Positions 18,553 to 27,153 of a stretch of 64,000 bases of DNA are shown here, piece after piece (position 1 is the stretch's first letter; each line of letters begins with the position of its first letter). The notes under the pieces are model-generated. The model did not search any database. It was not told the origin of the DNA and worked only from the letters and a program-made list of their open reading frames with translations. Source of the stretch: JAMXLO01 sp963812075 (GTDB taxonomy: Bacteria > Pseudomonadota > Alphaproteobacteria > Acetobacterales > Acetobacteraceae); assembly GCA_963812075.1 (NCBI GenBank), contig CAWETN010000008.1:620001-684000 (forward strand). The letters are read 5' to 3'. The position numbers and the translations under genes were made by a program.

Positions 18553-19137
18553 TCACGCGACGACGGTCGCCCGTGCTTCCAGCAAGGCCTGGTTGAGCTG
18601 CGCGACAGCCTCCACCTTGCCGGTCTGATTGATCGCCGCGCACTCGGCGGCCAGACGGTCGAGGGCAAGCTCGAACAGATTGCGCTGGCTGAAGCTGCTG
18701 TTGGAGCCGTCGCCGGCGCTTTGCAGGTCACGCACCACTTCGGCCAGTGCGCCAAGCTCGCCGGAGTTGATCTTCGCCAGGTAGTCCTGCGCGCGCTTGG
18801 CCCACATGAGGCGGCTGGTCCGAGGGCGGCCCTTCAGTCTGGCCATCGCGTCGGCCAGTTCCTTCCGGCTGGAAAGCTTACGCAGACCCGCTGCATGCGC
18901 CTGCGCCACCGGCACGCGCAGTGTCATCTGATTGTCGTCGAACGAGATGTGGATCAGGTTCAGACTGTGTCCGGCAATGTCCTCGAAGCCGACGCGCTCG
19001 ATCCTGCCGACACCATGCGCCGGATAGACGACGGAGTCGCCCTTGCGGAAGCGGTCCGCTTCCTTCGGCCTGATCTTCGACGCTGTGGCCGCAAGGGCGG
19101 CCGTTACCATGGCGTCCGTCATCGGAGTCGCAGCCAC
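18553..19137 (-). CDS. CarD-family transcriptional regulator
   Basis: This 194-residue protein has an N-terminal RNA-polymerase-interacting domain starting FRKGDSVVYPAHGVGRIERV. An alpha-helical C-terminal domain follows (SSRKELADAMARLKG, WAKRAQDYLAKINSG, FSQRNLFELALDRLAAE). CarD proteins bind the beta subunit of RNA polymerase and stabilise open promoter complexes. The helical domain contains the conserved tryptophan region that contacts the upstream edge of the bubble. About 30 residues before the RID domain are not conserved. It stands alone, with no operon partner. Confidence 0.92.
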   Translation of the reverse strand: MAATPMTDAMVTAALAATASKIRPKEADRFRKGDSVVYPAHGVGRIERVGFEDIAGHSLNLIHISFDDNQMTLRVPVAQAHAAGLRKLSSRKELADAMARLKGRPRTSRLMWAKRAQDYLAKINSGELGALAEVVRDLQSAGDGSNSSFSQRNLFELALDRLAAECAAINQTGKVEAVAQLNQALLEARATVVA

Positions 19138-19236
19138 CCTGGTTCACCTTCCGTTTGCCGACCTGCTGATATGGTGCATCGCACACCAAAATGCATCGGA
19201 CGATTGGTAACGTAGTTTCGGCCGTTGCGCGAGCGT

Positions 19237-19563
19237 TCAGGTCTGCCCGCTGCTCCGTTCCCGCGCATGCTTGAGCTTGGAGCGCCGTGCGGCAGCATGA
19301 TTGCGTTCGCTTTGCAAGGTCGGCTGTTCGGACATCAAGGGCGGCAGGGCCGGCAGCGCCTGCGGGATGATCGCCCTGCGCGGTATCGGCGCTGCCCAGG
19401 GTGTCGCCGCCCGTATCAGCCGCTGAGCCTGCACGATCCAGGCATTTGCCTCATGCTCGCTGACGAATCCCTCGATCATCGTTCGGGATCCGCCCGGCTT
19501 TGCCATCTCCACGTCGAAGCGATGTTTCGTCCTAGCAATTACCCGATAGGAACTCTCGACCAT
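19237..19563 (-). CDS. Small conserved protein of unknown function
   Basis: This 108-residue protein is probably real: the first half, ESSYRVIARTKHRFDVEM and FVSEHEANAWIVQAQRLI, looks conserved and resembles short alphaproteobacterial proteins that share an EHEANAW-type motif. The second half is Pro/Arg-rich and basic, with no recognisable domain. It has no signal peptide or membrane segment. It sits between carD and lpxD on the same strand, without clear functional linkage. No function is assigned. Confidence 0.65.
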   Translation of the reverse strand: MVESSYRVIARTKHRFDVEMAKPGGSRTMIEGFVSEHEANAWIVQAQRLIRAATPWAAPIPRRAIIPQALPALPPLMSEQPTLQSERNHAAARRSKLKHARERSSGQT

Positions 19564-19611
19564 TCCGTAACTATGGCACGTATCGGGTTGGATGGCATTA
19601 ACAAAAAGCTG

Positions 19612-20637
19612 CTAGTCCGATCGCCGCGCCATTCGCTTCAGTGTAACAATCTGGCGAAAGAACTCCTTCCGAGGCTGTGCGGGGCTGCCCAAAAGGATCG
19701 ATCCCGCGGGGGCATCCGAAATCACTCCCGCCTGGGCACCGATCTGGCTGCCTCGCCCGATGTGCAGATGTCCGGCCATGGCCGCCTGGCCGCCGACTTG
19801 CACGAAATCCTCCAGTTCCGTCGACCCGGCTATCCCGACCTGGGCCACAATGACGCAGCAACGGCCGATGCGAACATTATGGCCGACCTGGACCAGGTTA
19901 TCGATACGGGTGCCGGCGCCGATCACCGTATCACGTGTCGATCCCCGGTCGATCGTGGTGTTGGCGCCGACTTCCACATCGTCCTCCACGATGACCCGGC
20001 CAAGCTGCGGTATGCTCAGAAAGCCGGTCTTGGTGGAGGCGAAGCTGAAGCCTTCCTGACCGATCCTTGCTCCGGGATAGATGTAGACGCGCGACCCGAG
20101 CAGAGTATGGCTGATGCTGGCATGCGCACCGATGCGGCAATCACGGCCGATCGACACGCCTTCGCCGACCGACACGAATGCGCCGATCCGGCAGCCGGCA
20201 CCGATTTCCGCGTGTGCCTCGATCACCGCATAGGGGCCGACTTCGGCAGACACATCCACCCTTGCCTGCCGATCGACGATAGCCGAAGGATGGATGCCGG
20301 GCCGCGGCGGTGGCACGGGATGAAACAGCGCCGCGACACGTGCCCAACCTTCATAGGCCGCCGCGGTGACGATTGCGATGGTGCCGGGTGGAACATGTTC
20401 GCGCATCTCGGGATGAACGATTACCGCGCCAGCCAGGGTCTGCTCGAGAGCGACGACGTAGCGTCTGTTGTCGAGGAAGCTGACCTGATCTGGTCCTGCC
20501 GTGTGCAACGGAGCGACGCCAGCGAACAGCTTCTCGATGGCAGGAGCCGTACCGGCGGCGGCGCACGCGATATCGCTGAGCGCGTGCGGCGCACTGCGGT
20601 CGAAGAATTGCGAATCGCCCATGGCAGGTTCGATCAA
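19612..20637 (-). CDS. lpxD: UDP-3-O-acylglucosamine N-acyltransferase
   Basis: This 341-residue enzyme adds the N-linked 3-hydroxyacyl chain to UDP-3-O-acylglucosamine in lipid A synthesis. An N-terminal uridine-binding domain contains GPDQVSFLDNRRY. A left-handed parallel beta-helix follows, with many hexapeptide turns (IGAGCRIGAFVSVGEGVSIG). The catalytic histidine lies in LVQVGHNVRIG. The C-terminal tail is helical. It stands alone: no lpxA, lpxB, fabZ or bamA is adjacent, although lpxD normally sits among those genes. It may be a second copy or the gene may simply be displaced in this lineage. Confidence 0.93.
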   Translation of the reverse strand: MIEPAMGDSQFFDRSAPHALSDIACAAAGTAPAIEKLFAGVAPLHTAGPDQVSFLDNRRYVVALEQTLAGAVIVHPEMREHVPPGTIAIVTAAAYEGWARVAALFHPVPPPRPGIHPSAIVDRQARVDVSAEVGPYAVIEAHAEIGAGCRIGAFVSVGEGVSIGRDCRIGAHASISHTLLGSRVYIYPGARIGQEGFSFASTKTGFLSIPQLGRVIVEDDVEVGANTTIDRGSTRDTVIGAGTRIDNLVQVGHNVRIGRCCVIVAQVGIAGSTELEDFVQVGGQAAMAGHLHIGRGSQIGAQAGVISDAPAGSILLGSPAQPRKEFFRQIVTLKRMARRSD

Positions 20638-20802
20638 GGCACGTTTCCCTACATAACCGGGCGGACACTAGTCCTGGCAGCCCAGGATGAAGAGTGCTAT
20701 CCGCCTGGATCAGGCAAAATCAATAGCGCTCGCAGGGTTACCCCGGCGGCGCCGGAAGCGAAACCTGACGGTTTCCGGTTGTCTGAGCGTGCGGGCACGC
20801 CG

Positions 20803-21612
20803 CTATGGGCGAATCTCATCAGTCCAGACCTTGAAGCTGACGAGGGTGTTGGGGCCGAAGGTATTGCTGATCGGCACATCCGCCGCATCGCGGCCGCGGG
20901 CGATCAGGATGCGCCCGATCCGCGGGACGTTGTTGCGCGGATCGAAACTGTGCCAGGCGCCGCCAAGATAGGCTTCGAACCAGCCGGCAAAGTCCATCGG
21001 GGCGTACGGCGGAGGCACGCCGATGTCGCTGAGATAGCCGGTGCAATAGCGCGCAGGAATGTTCATGCAACGACACAGAGCCACCGCGAGATGAGCAAAA
21101 TCGCGGCATACGCCACGACGCTCATTGAACGCCTCCAGTGCTGTTCTGGTCGCGCGGGCATGCGCGTAATCGAACGCGATGTGGTTATGCACGAAATCGC
21201 AGATCGCCTGCACCCGCGCCCAGCCCTGCGGGCTCTGGCCGAACAGCTGCCAGGCGACCTCGGAAAGATGATCGGTCTCGCAGTAGCGGCTGCCGAGTAG
21301 GAATACCAGAGCGTCGTCGGGCAGGTCCTGCACCGCGTGCTGCGACGCCGATGCGACCACCGGATCCGGCGTGCCGCTGTCGTTGACCACTGCCGTGCTC
21401 GCGATCCGCACGGTGCCTGGGGGCGCCAGGATCCTGCTGCACCAGTTTCCGAACCCGTCACGATACGCGTGCACCGCGAGCGGCGGATCAGTGGTGAGCT
21501 GATCCGGAACCACGATATCGCCGACGCGCGAATGATGGACATTCAGCATGAGCAGCATCGGCGTCGGCTGCGGGCACTCGTAGATCAGTTCGTAGCCGAC
21601 GCGGATCCGCAT
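20803..21612 (-). CDS. Transglutaminase-like cysteine peptidase family protein
   Basis: This 269-residue protein has an N-terminal beta-rich domain typical of bacterial transglutaminase-like proteins (YELIYECPQPTPMLLMLNVH) and a C-terminal papain-like fold. The catalytic cysteine is in ERRGVCRDFAHLAVALCR, the histidine in GGAWHSFDPRNN, and the aspartate in the same DPRNN stretch. No signal peptide is seen, so it is probably cytoplasmic. Activity could be peptide hydrolysis or amide transfer. The start of this gene lies inside the 3' end of the upstream helicase gene. Confidence 0.88.
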   Translation of the reverse strand: MRIRVGYELIYECPQPTPMLLMLNVHHSRVGDIVVPDQLTTDPPLAVHAYRDGFGNWCSRILAPPGTVRIASTAVVNDSGTPDPVVASASQHAVQDLPDDALVFLLGSRYCETDHLSEVAWQLFGQSPQGWARVQAICDFVHNHIAFDYAHARATRTALEAFNERRGVCRDFAHLAVALCRCMNIPARYCTGYLSDIGVPPPYAPMDFAGWFEAYLGGAWHSFDPRNNVPRIGRILIARGRDAADVPISNTFGPNTLVSFKVWTDEIRP

Positions 21613-22951
21613 CTTGTTGCCTCATATGCCGAAGATAGCGCGCGCGTTCAGTCTCCCACCGGGACAGGGTGTCGATCAGTAAGAAGCCGACGCCGGGGGG
21701 ATACCCGATGTCATCTGTCGCCTCGGGCCGCTGTCGGAGGCTCTGCCCGGCCCTCGCGTCCGGTGGCGGAGAGGCACGATTCGCCGTGGCCACCGGCTGT
21801 CCACGCGGCGAGCGAGCGGCGGCCCCTGATCCTCCGGCAACCTGGATCGCCGTTCCCGTCATGCGTTCGATCGCGCGCAGCGTCCCATGCTCTGCTGAAT
21901 TGCAGAACGAGATCGCCACGCCGCTGGCGCCGGCACGGGCGGTCCGGCCGATGCGGTGCACGTAGTCCTCGGGCTGCGCCGGCAGGTCGAAGTTGATGAC
22001 ATGCGAGATGCCGGTCACGTCAATGCCGCGCGCGGCGATGTCAGTCGCGACCAACACGCGCGCACGCCCGGTGCGAAACTGCTCCAGCGCCTTCTGGCGC
22101 GCCGGCTGGCTCTTGTTGCCATGCAGGGCGCTGACCCGAACCCCGCCGGTGTCGAGACATTCAGCCACCCGGTTGGCGGTGCGCTTCGTGCGGGTGAACA
22201 CGATCACCCGCGACAGCGCCGGATCGGCCAGCAAGCGATCCAGCAAGGCCCGCTTGCCCGCAGGCTCGACGAAATGCACGTGCTGCTCGATCGGCAGTTC
22301 CGCCGGTGCAGTTCGCGCGACGTCCACCCGCACCGGATCGCGCAGCAGGCTTTCAGCCAGTCCGCCGACCTCGGCCGGCATGGTCGCGGAGAACAGCGCC
22401 GAGTGGCGGTTGGCCGGCAGTGCTGCGACGATGCGGCGAATGTCGCGGATGAAGCCCAGGTCCAGCATCCGGTCGGCCTCGTCCAGAACGAAGTGGGTGA
22501 CCTCGTTCAGCTTCAGTTCGCCGGTCGCCATCAGGTCGCAGACACGACCGGGCGTGCCTACGACGATGTCGGCGCCCGCGCGCATCGCCTGGACCTGCAT
22601 GAAGCGGCTCATGCCGCCGATGATGGCAACAACGCGGCTTGCCTGGCCGTCCAGCTGGCGCAGGCTCTGCTCGATCTGCAGGGCCAGTTCGCGGGTGGGT
22701 GCCAGGATGAGCGCGCGGGTGGCGTAGCGATGCGCTTTCGTCTGCTTCGCCGCCAGATGCTGCAGCATGGGCAGGGCGAATGCGGCGGTCTTTCCCGTGC
22801 CGGTCTGGGCGATGCCGAGCAGGTCCCGTCCGGCCAGCAGGTGAGGAATGGCGGTCGCCTGGATCGGCGTCGGTTGAACGAAGCGGGCCTTGTCGAGGGC
22901 GCGCAACAGCGGCTCGGCCAGGCCGAGCGTCGCAAAGGTAATCGATGACAC
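21488..22951 (-). CDS. DEAD-box RNA helicase (RhlE-like)
   Basis: The protein is 487 residues from the GTG at 22951, which gives the usual N-terminus VSSITFATLGLAEPLLRAL. An upstream ATG at 23107 would add 52 unconserved residues. It has the Q motif QPTPIQ, Walker A AQTGTGKTAAFALP, the DEAD-type motif LDEADRMLDLGF, SAT in FSATMPAEV, and late motifs VFTRTKRTANRV, VATDIAARGID and HRIGRTARAG. It likely remodels RNA in ribosome assembly or decay. The C-terminal tail is unconserved and overlaps the transglutaminase gene by 125 bases, so the true stop may have been lost to a frame change. Confidence 0.88.
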   Translation of the reverse strand: MSSITFATLGLAEPLLRALDKARFVQPTPIQATAIPHLLAGRDLLGIAQTGTGKTAAFALPMLQHLAAKQTKAHRYATRALILAPTRELALQIEQSLRQLDGQASRVVAIIGGMSRFMQVQAMRAGADIVVGTPGRVCDLMATGELKLNEVTHFVLDEADRMLDLGFIRDIRRIVAALPANRHSALFSATMPAEVGGLAESLLRDPVRVDVARTAPAELPIEQHVHFVEPAGKRALLDRLLADPALSRVIVFTRTKRTANRVAECLDTGGVRVSALHGNKSQPARQKALEQFRTGRARVLVATDIAARGIDVTGISHVINFDLPAQPEDYVHRIGRTARAGASGVAISFCNSAEHGTLRAIERMTGTAIQVAGGSGAAARSPRGQPVATANRASPPPDARAGQSLRQRPEATDDIGYPPGVGFLLIDTLSRWETERARYLRHMRQQDADPRRLRTDLRVPAADADAAHAECPSFARRRYRGSGSAHH

Positions 22952-23107
22952 GAAGTGTATGAGCTCCGGCGCTCGCAGCAGGTCGCTGCCTGCAACTAAA
23001 ACGAGCGCCCTGATGTTCGCCTGCCCGCGCGACAGTGGGGCGAACGCGTTGCAACTGAGGTTCCGGGAGGGCACACCGTCAGAAGCAACGAGGCACCAGT
23101 CACGCAT

Positions 23108-23338
23108 TCACGGAATAGCGGTCTCTATATCGTGCTTCGACCGCCAAGCGCAAGGCGCGCCGTGGACAATGACGCTCCAAGTGCCGTTGCCTTCGCTCGA
23201 CGAGGCCGCGACCCACGCACAGTCGGCATTGACCCGGACCTCGGCGATCTTGCGACCATGCTTGCGCTTGAGCGCCGGCCCTGCGTCGCCGCCCGGTTTC
23301 GCGGTCGCTTCCTTGCCGCGTGGCGGCCGCGCGCCCAT
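23108..23338 (-). CDS. Possible small protein, divergent from thiS
   Basis: A 76-residue frame begins MGARPPRGKEATAKPGG ten bases from the thiS start on the opposite strand. Its second half (RKIAEVRVNADCAWVAASS, GTWSVIVHGAPCAWRSK) has a plausible protein-like pattern. I do not recognise it. It could be chance coding in GC-rich DNA, and no ribosome-binding site is obvious. Confidence 0.28.
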   Translation of the reverse strand: MGARPPRGKEATAKPGGDAGPALKRKHGRKIAEVRVNADCAWVAASSSEGNGTWSVIVHGAPCAWRSKHDIETAIP

Positions 23339-23347
23339 ACTTGGGGC

Positions 23348-23560
23348 ATGCAGACCGCCGTCACTCTGACGCTGAACGGCGAGGCTCGCGCGTTCGACGG
23401 GCCGATGACCGTCGCGGCGCTTCTCGCCACGCTGGGACTGGAAAGCCGCAAGGTAGCGGTGGAGCGCAACGAGGAGATCGTGCCGCGCTCCAGCTACGCC
23501 AAGACCTGGCTGCAGAGCGGCGATGCATTGGAGATCGTGCATTTCATCGGGGGAGGTTGA
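23348..23560 (+). CDS. thiS: Sulfur carrier protein ThiS
   Basis: This 70-residue ubiquitin-like protein starts MQTAVTLTLNGEARAF and ends in the required Gly-Gly (HFIGGG). The C-terminal glycine is adenylated and converted to a thiocarboxylate that supplies sulfur for the thiazole ring of thiamin. The start at 23348 gives the normal length. It lies two bases upstream of thiG and is surely cotranscribed. No thiF or thiO adenylation/oxidation gene is adjacent. I looked for a thiamin riboswitch upstream and did not see the conserved CTGAGA core. Confidence 0.93.
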   Translation: MQTAVTLTLNGEARAFDGPMTVAALLATLGLESRKVAVERNEEIVPRSSYAKTWLQSGDALEIVHFIGGG

Positions 23561-23562
23561 CG

Positions 23563-24354
23563 ATGGATGGTTCACTGCCCCAGGACGACACCTGGACGGT
23601 CGCCGGGCGGCGGTTCCGCTCGCGCCTGATTGTCGGCACCGGCCGCTACAAGGACCTCGAGGAGACCGGCGCCGCCATCGAGGCCTCGGGCGCGGAAATC
23701 GTCACCGTGGCGGTGCGGCGGGTGAACCTGTCGGATCCCAAGGCGCCGATGCTGCAGGACTACGTCGATCCGAAGAAATACACCTACCTGCCGAACACCG
23801 CCGGCTGCCATACGGCCAGCGAGGCGGTGCGCACGCTGCGCCTGGCGCGCGAGGCGGGCGGTTGGAACCTGGTGAAGCTGGAAGTGCTGGGCCCGCCGCC
23901 GACGCTGTATCCCGATATGCAAGGCACGCTGGAGGCGGCCGAGGCGTTGATCAAGGACGGGTTCGAGGTGATGGTCTACACCGCCGACGACCCGGTGGCG
24001 TGCAGGCGGCTGGAGGAGATGGGCTGCGTTGCAATCATGCCCCTGGGCGCGCCGATCGGCTCCGGCCTGGGCATCCAGAATGCGGCGATGATCTGGATGA
24101 TCCGCGAGCAGACCAAGGTGCCGTTCCTGGTGGATGCCGGGGTCGGCACCGCGTCGGATGCGGCGATCGCGATGGAGCTGGGCTGCGACGCGGTGCTGCT
24201 GAATTCGGCGATCGCCCACGCCAGGGACCCGATCCGCATGGCGAAGGCGATGAAGCTGGCGATCGAGGCGGGCCGGCAGGCGTTCCTGGCCGGCCGGATG
24301 CCGCGCCGGCTGGGCGCCGATCCGTCCAGCCCGTTGACCGGGCTGATCCGCTAA
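23563..24354 (+). CDS. thiG: Thiazole synthase ThiG
   Basis: This 263-residue TIM-barrel enzyme builds the thiazole phosphate of thiamin from deoxyxylulose 5-phosphate, the ThiS thiocarboxylate and dehydroglycine. The Schiff-base lysine is K105 in LVKLEVLGPP. Other conserved parts are SRLIVGTGRYKD, PNTAGCHTASEAVRTLRLAR, MPLGAPIGSGLGI and VDAGVGTASDAAIAMELGCD. Length is standard. Its deoxyxylulose phosphate substrate is made by Dxs, encoded at 61.4 kb in this same window. The ATG follows the thiS stop by two bases. Confidence 0.96.
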   Translation: MDGSLPQDDTWTVAGRRFRSRLIVGTGRYKDLEETGAAIEASGAEIVTVAVRRVNLSDPKAPMLQDYVDPKKYTYLPNTAGCHTASEAVRTLRLAREAGGWNLVKLEVLGPPPTLYPDMQGTLEAAEALIKDGFEVMVYTADDPVACRRLEEMGCVAIMPLGAPIGSGLGIQNAAMIWMIREQTKVPFLVDAGVGTASDAAIAMELGCDAVLLNSAIAHARDPIRMAKAMKLAIEAGRQAFLAGRMPRRLGADPSSPLTGLIR

Positions 24355-24368
24355 GCGCTCGGCGGCCG

Positions 24369-25931
24369 TCAGGCCGACGCGCCGAGCACGCCCAGCCCAC
24401 GCAGGATCGGCAGGCGCACTTCGATGGTGCGCCGGACGAGGTCGGTTACGATCTGCCGCGTCTCGGCTGGATCGGTCACCGGCTTGCCCTCGCGCTGCAC
24501 GTTGCGCCCGCTGCGGGCCAGCATGCCCGACACGTTTGCGGCCAGGCCATCGACATCCGGCGGCTTCCCGGCCAGCAGATCGCCCACCACCAGGGTCTCC
24601 AGAAGATCGATGCCGACCGCTGAGCCGATCGCCGGAGCGGCGAGCCTCGGCATGTCGGCACCGTCCGCATTGGCCGCTGCGATCGCGAGGTTCAGCCGAC
24701 GCGCCGTCTCGTGTCCCGCCGCGGTGCCGCCCTGCGGCAGTAGGGGATGGGCGTATCCGCCGGAGGCCAACAGGGTGAACGCCTGCAACAGCTCGACCAG
24801 CGGCCGGCCGGAGAACGCGGGCATTTCGCGCGCCTGGCGGATGCTCAGCGGGCCGGCGTCCAGCATCTCGAGCAGCGGCTGATACACCTCCGCGCGGCCG
24901 GTCACGCTGCCAATCGGGGTGGCGAAGGTGGCGCCGCCTTCGGGCACCGCCAGCCCGGTATGGACGAGCGTCAGGTCACCCAGCAGCGCCTGCTGCTCGG
25001 CCGCGTGCAGCGGCGCTATCCCCTTGCGGTACAGGTCGCGGCGGAACGTCTGCGCGCAGCCGATGTCCCGCAGGGTCTCGCGCAGCACCGGATCGCGCGT
25101 CTCGCCCAGCATCGGCGCAACATTCGCCGGGACCGCAACGGTATCGATGTTCTCGGCCAGCGTGGCGCTGCCGATGTAGCGGCACTTGGCCTCCAGCATC
25201 TCGCCGGCGATGTCGGCGAACATCAGCGGGTGCCAGTCGTGGTTGAGGTACTCGTGCGCGATATAGCGCGCATCCTGCTTTCGGATGTCCGCCAGCCGGT
25301 TCTCCAGCGTCGGGTGCGCCAGAAAATACACCGCGCCGGCCTGTTTGAGGCGATCGACGAAGTCCAGCACGGCGGGTACCGCCGCATCCGTCCGCTCGGG
25401 GCTGGCGGCGCTCAGCTTCCGCATCAGCGCCCGGATCGGCACCATCGAGCTCCAGCCCGTGGTGACGTTGTAGCTTAGATAGGCCAGTCCGCCCGGCTTG
25501 AGCCGTTTGGCCACCGTGCCGATCAGATGGCCGCGGTTGGCCGGCGAGATCCAGCTCAAAACGCCGTGCGACACCATCAGATCGAAGTCCGGCAGGGCCG
25601 CGTTGGGCAGCGCCTCCAGCGCGGCGAAGGAGGTCTCGACGAAGCGGACGTTGGCGAGACCTGCGCGTGCCGCGAGGTCGTTGGCGAATTCGACATGGGC
25701 AGGGTTGAAGTCGAAGCCCCACACCTCGGCATGCGGGCACCCGGCCGCGACCGACAGCGCTGTGAAGCCGTTGCCGCAGCCCAGGTCGGCATAGGTGAAC
25801 GGCTTTGCGAGGTTGGGCGGCCGGTGGCCGAGCAGCAGGCTCGTCATGGCGAGCCAGCTCGGCGTGATCTCGCGATAGAAGTTACTGGTGTAGGCTACAT
25901 CGGTGACGTAGCCTTCGTCCCATTGGGCCAT
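24369..25931 (-). CDS. SAM methyltransferase with regulatory domain
   Basis: This 520-residue protein has an N-terminal class I SAM-dependent methyltransferase domain with motif I YADLGCGNGFTALS (47-60), the acidic EVWGFDFNPAHVEFA and the post-motif SHGVLSWISPANR. A long second part resembles the methyltransferase regulatory domain (PF10119) seen in similar 500-residue proteins, with CAQTFRRDLYRKG and a helical C-terminus. Substrate is unknown; these proteins are often found with surface glycan or secondary-metabolite genes, which is not the case here. It converges on thiG with a 14-base gap. Confidence 0.82.
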   Translation of the reverse strand: MAQWDEGYVTDVAYTSNFYREITPSWLAMTSLLLGHRPPNLAKPFTYADLGCGNGFTALSVAAGCPHAEVWGFDFNPAHVEFANDLAARAGLANVRFVETSFAALEALPNAALPDFDLMVSHGVLSWISPANRGHLIGTVAKRLKPGGLAYLSYNVTTGWSSMVPIRALMRKLSAASPERTDAAVPAVLDFVDRLKQAGAVYFLAHPTLENRLADIRKQDARYIAHEYLNHDWHPLMFADIAGEMLEAKCRYIGSATLAENIDTVAVPANVAPMLGETRDPVLRETLRDIGCAQTFRRDLYRKGIAPLHAAEQQALLGDLTLVHTGLAVPEGGATFATPIGSVTGRAEVYQPLLEMLDAGPLSIRQAREMPAFSGRPLVELLQAFTLLASGGYAHPLLPQGGTAAGHETARRLNLAIAAANADGADMPRLAAPAIGSAVGIDLLETLVVGDLLAGKPPDVDGLAANVSGMLARSGRNVQREGKPVTDPAETRQIVTDLVRRTIEVRLPILRGLGVLGASA

Positions 25932-25987
25932 GCGCGGGCTTTCTCGCTCGACGGTGCAGTTGCCGCGTCAGGTAACAGCCGACCGTC

Positions 25988-26884
25988 TCAATGGCCAGCG
26001 GTCTGCTCCAGCTGTGCATTCAGCTCAGCGCCCAGCAGGACCGCGTAGGCAGTCAGCCAGAACCACAGCATGATAGCCACCACGGCGCCGAGCGGGCCGT
26101 AGGTGACGCCGAGGCTGGCGATATGCGACACGTAGAACGACAATCCGATCGAGGCGATCAGCCACAGCACGGTCGCGAGCACCGCGCCCGGAAATATCCG
26201 ATGCCCGAGCGGCGGCCGACGCGCAGGACCGTACCGGTAGAGCAGCGCGATTGTGCCGCCGACGAGTACGACCATGAAGGCCATGCTGAGGCCCTTGATC
26301 AGCGTCGCGCTGTAGTCCGACAGCCCGACGAACGAAATCACCGTCGGCAGGAACACCAGCACCGCGATCGCCAGCACGGCCGCGACGATGGCGCATAGCG
26401 TCATCGCCAGCGCGACCAGCTGGAAGCCGAGAATGCCGCGCAATTCCACCGTGTCGTAGGCGACGTTCAATGCCGACAGCACGGACTTGGTGCCGGCGGA
26501 GGCGCTCCAGAACGCGGCGATCAGGCTGACGGCAAGACCCAGGCTCAGTGCATTGCCGGGCTGGGTGACGAGTTCGTGCACCCGGTCGTCGATCAGTTGG
26601 TAGGCTGGCGAGGGCAGGAGGCTCCGCAGCAGCTGAAGCTGCAGTTCGACCGACAGGACGTCGAACACCAGACCGTAGGCCGAGATCAGCACGCTGATGG
26701 CCGGGAACAGTGCCAGCGTGGCGTAGAACGCACAACCCGCGGCGGCGAGTGCCACCTGGTCGGTGGTCGCCTCGAGCAGCGACGCGACAACGATCCGACG
26801 ATACCGCCGCCAGCCGGTCTCGCGGCGGCCCGTCTCTGCTGCCGAGTCCACCTTCAACTCCTGGTCCGTTGCGCTGCGCGTCAT
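25988..26884 (-). CDS. YihY/BrkB family membrane protein
   Basis: This 298-residue integral membrane protein has about six transmembrane helices. The first starts near AAGCAFYATLALFPAISVL, with later segments around LSLGLAVSLIAAFWSA, LVALAMTLCAIVAAVLAIAVL, GLSMAFMVVLVGGTIALLY, FPGAVLATVLWLIASIGLSF and GAVVAIMLWFWLTAYAVLL. The ATG at 26884 is preferred because the preceding open stretch is not conserved. The family was once called ribonuclease BN by mistake; its function is unsettled and may be transport-related. The 269-base gap to the divergent decarboxylase gene probably holds both promoters. Confidence 0.88.
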   Translation of the reverse strand: MTRSATDQELKVDSAAETGRRETGWRRYRRIVVASLLEATTDQVALAAAGCAFYATLALFPAISVLISAYGLVFDVLSVELQLQLLRSLLPSPAYQLIDDRVHELVTQPGNALSLGLAVSLIAAFWSASAGTKSVLSALNVAYDTVELRGILGFQLVALAMTLCAIVAAVLAIAVLVFLPTVISFVGLSDYSATLIKGLSMAFMVVLVGGTIALLYRYGPARRPPLGHRIFPGAVLATVLWLIASIGLSFYVSHIASLGVTYGPLGAVVAIMLWFWLTAYAVLLGAELNAQLEQTAGH

Positions 26885-27153
26885 CGTGACACCGGAAACG
26901 TCGCAGCGCAGCGCCCGATGCGACACGGCGATATTTTCTTTCCACCGGCCCGATATTCGGTCTTGCATCGAGGGGGGAGGGGTCTTACATCGGCCCCCTA
27001 CGCAGCAACGCACGTGCCTCTGGCCCTCGTGGTTACGCAACGACGTCAAGCGTTCTGGCAATCGCTCTGGTCGCTGGTTCGTTCGACCGTTTCGTCAACT
27101 CACGTTCCGCCGCCTTGATCAGGCGGACGTTCAGCCAAAGGAGGCCCGGTGCG

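Noticed and set aside
19225..21300. A 691-codon plus-strand frame across lpxD and the transglutaminase
   Set aside because: Antisense shadow of recognised genes, with no ribosome-binding site or domain.
23160..23347. A thiamin riboswitch ahead of thiS
   Set aside because: The conserved CTGAGA and ACCTGA-type cores were not found in this stretch.
25988..26884. Ribonuclease BN
   Set aside because: The BrkB/YihY family was once mislabelled as this enzyme; the protein is a multi-pass membrane protein without nuclease motifs.
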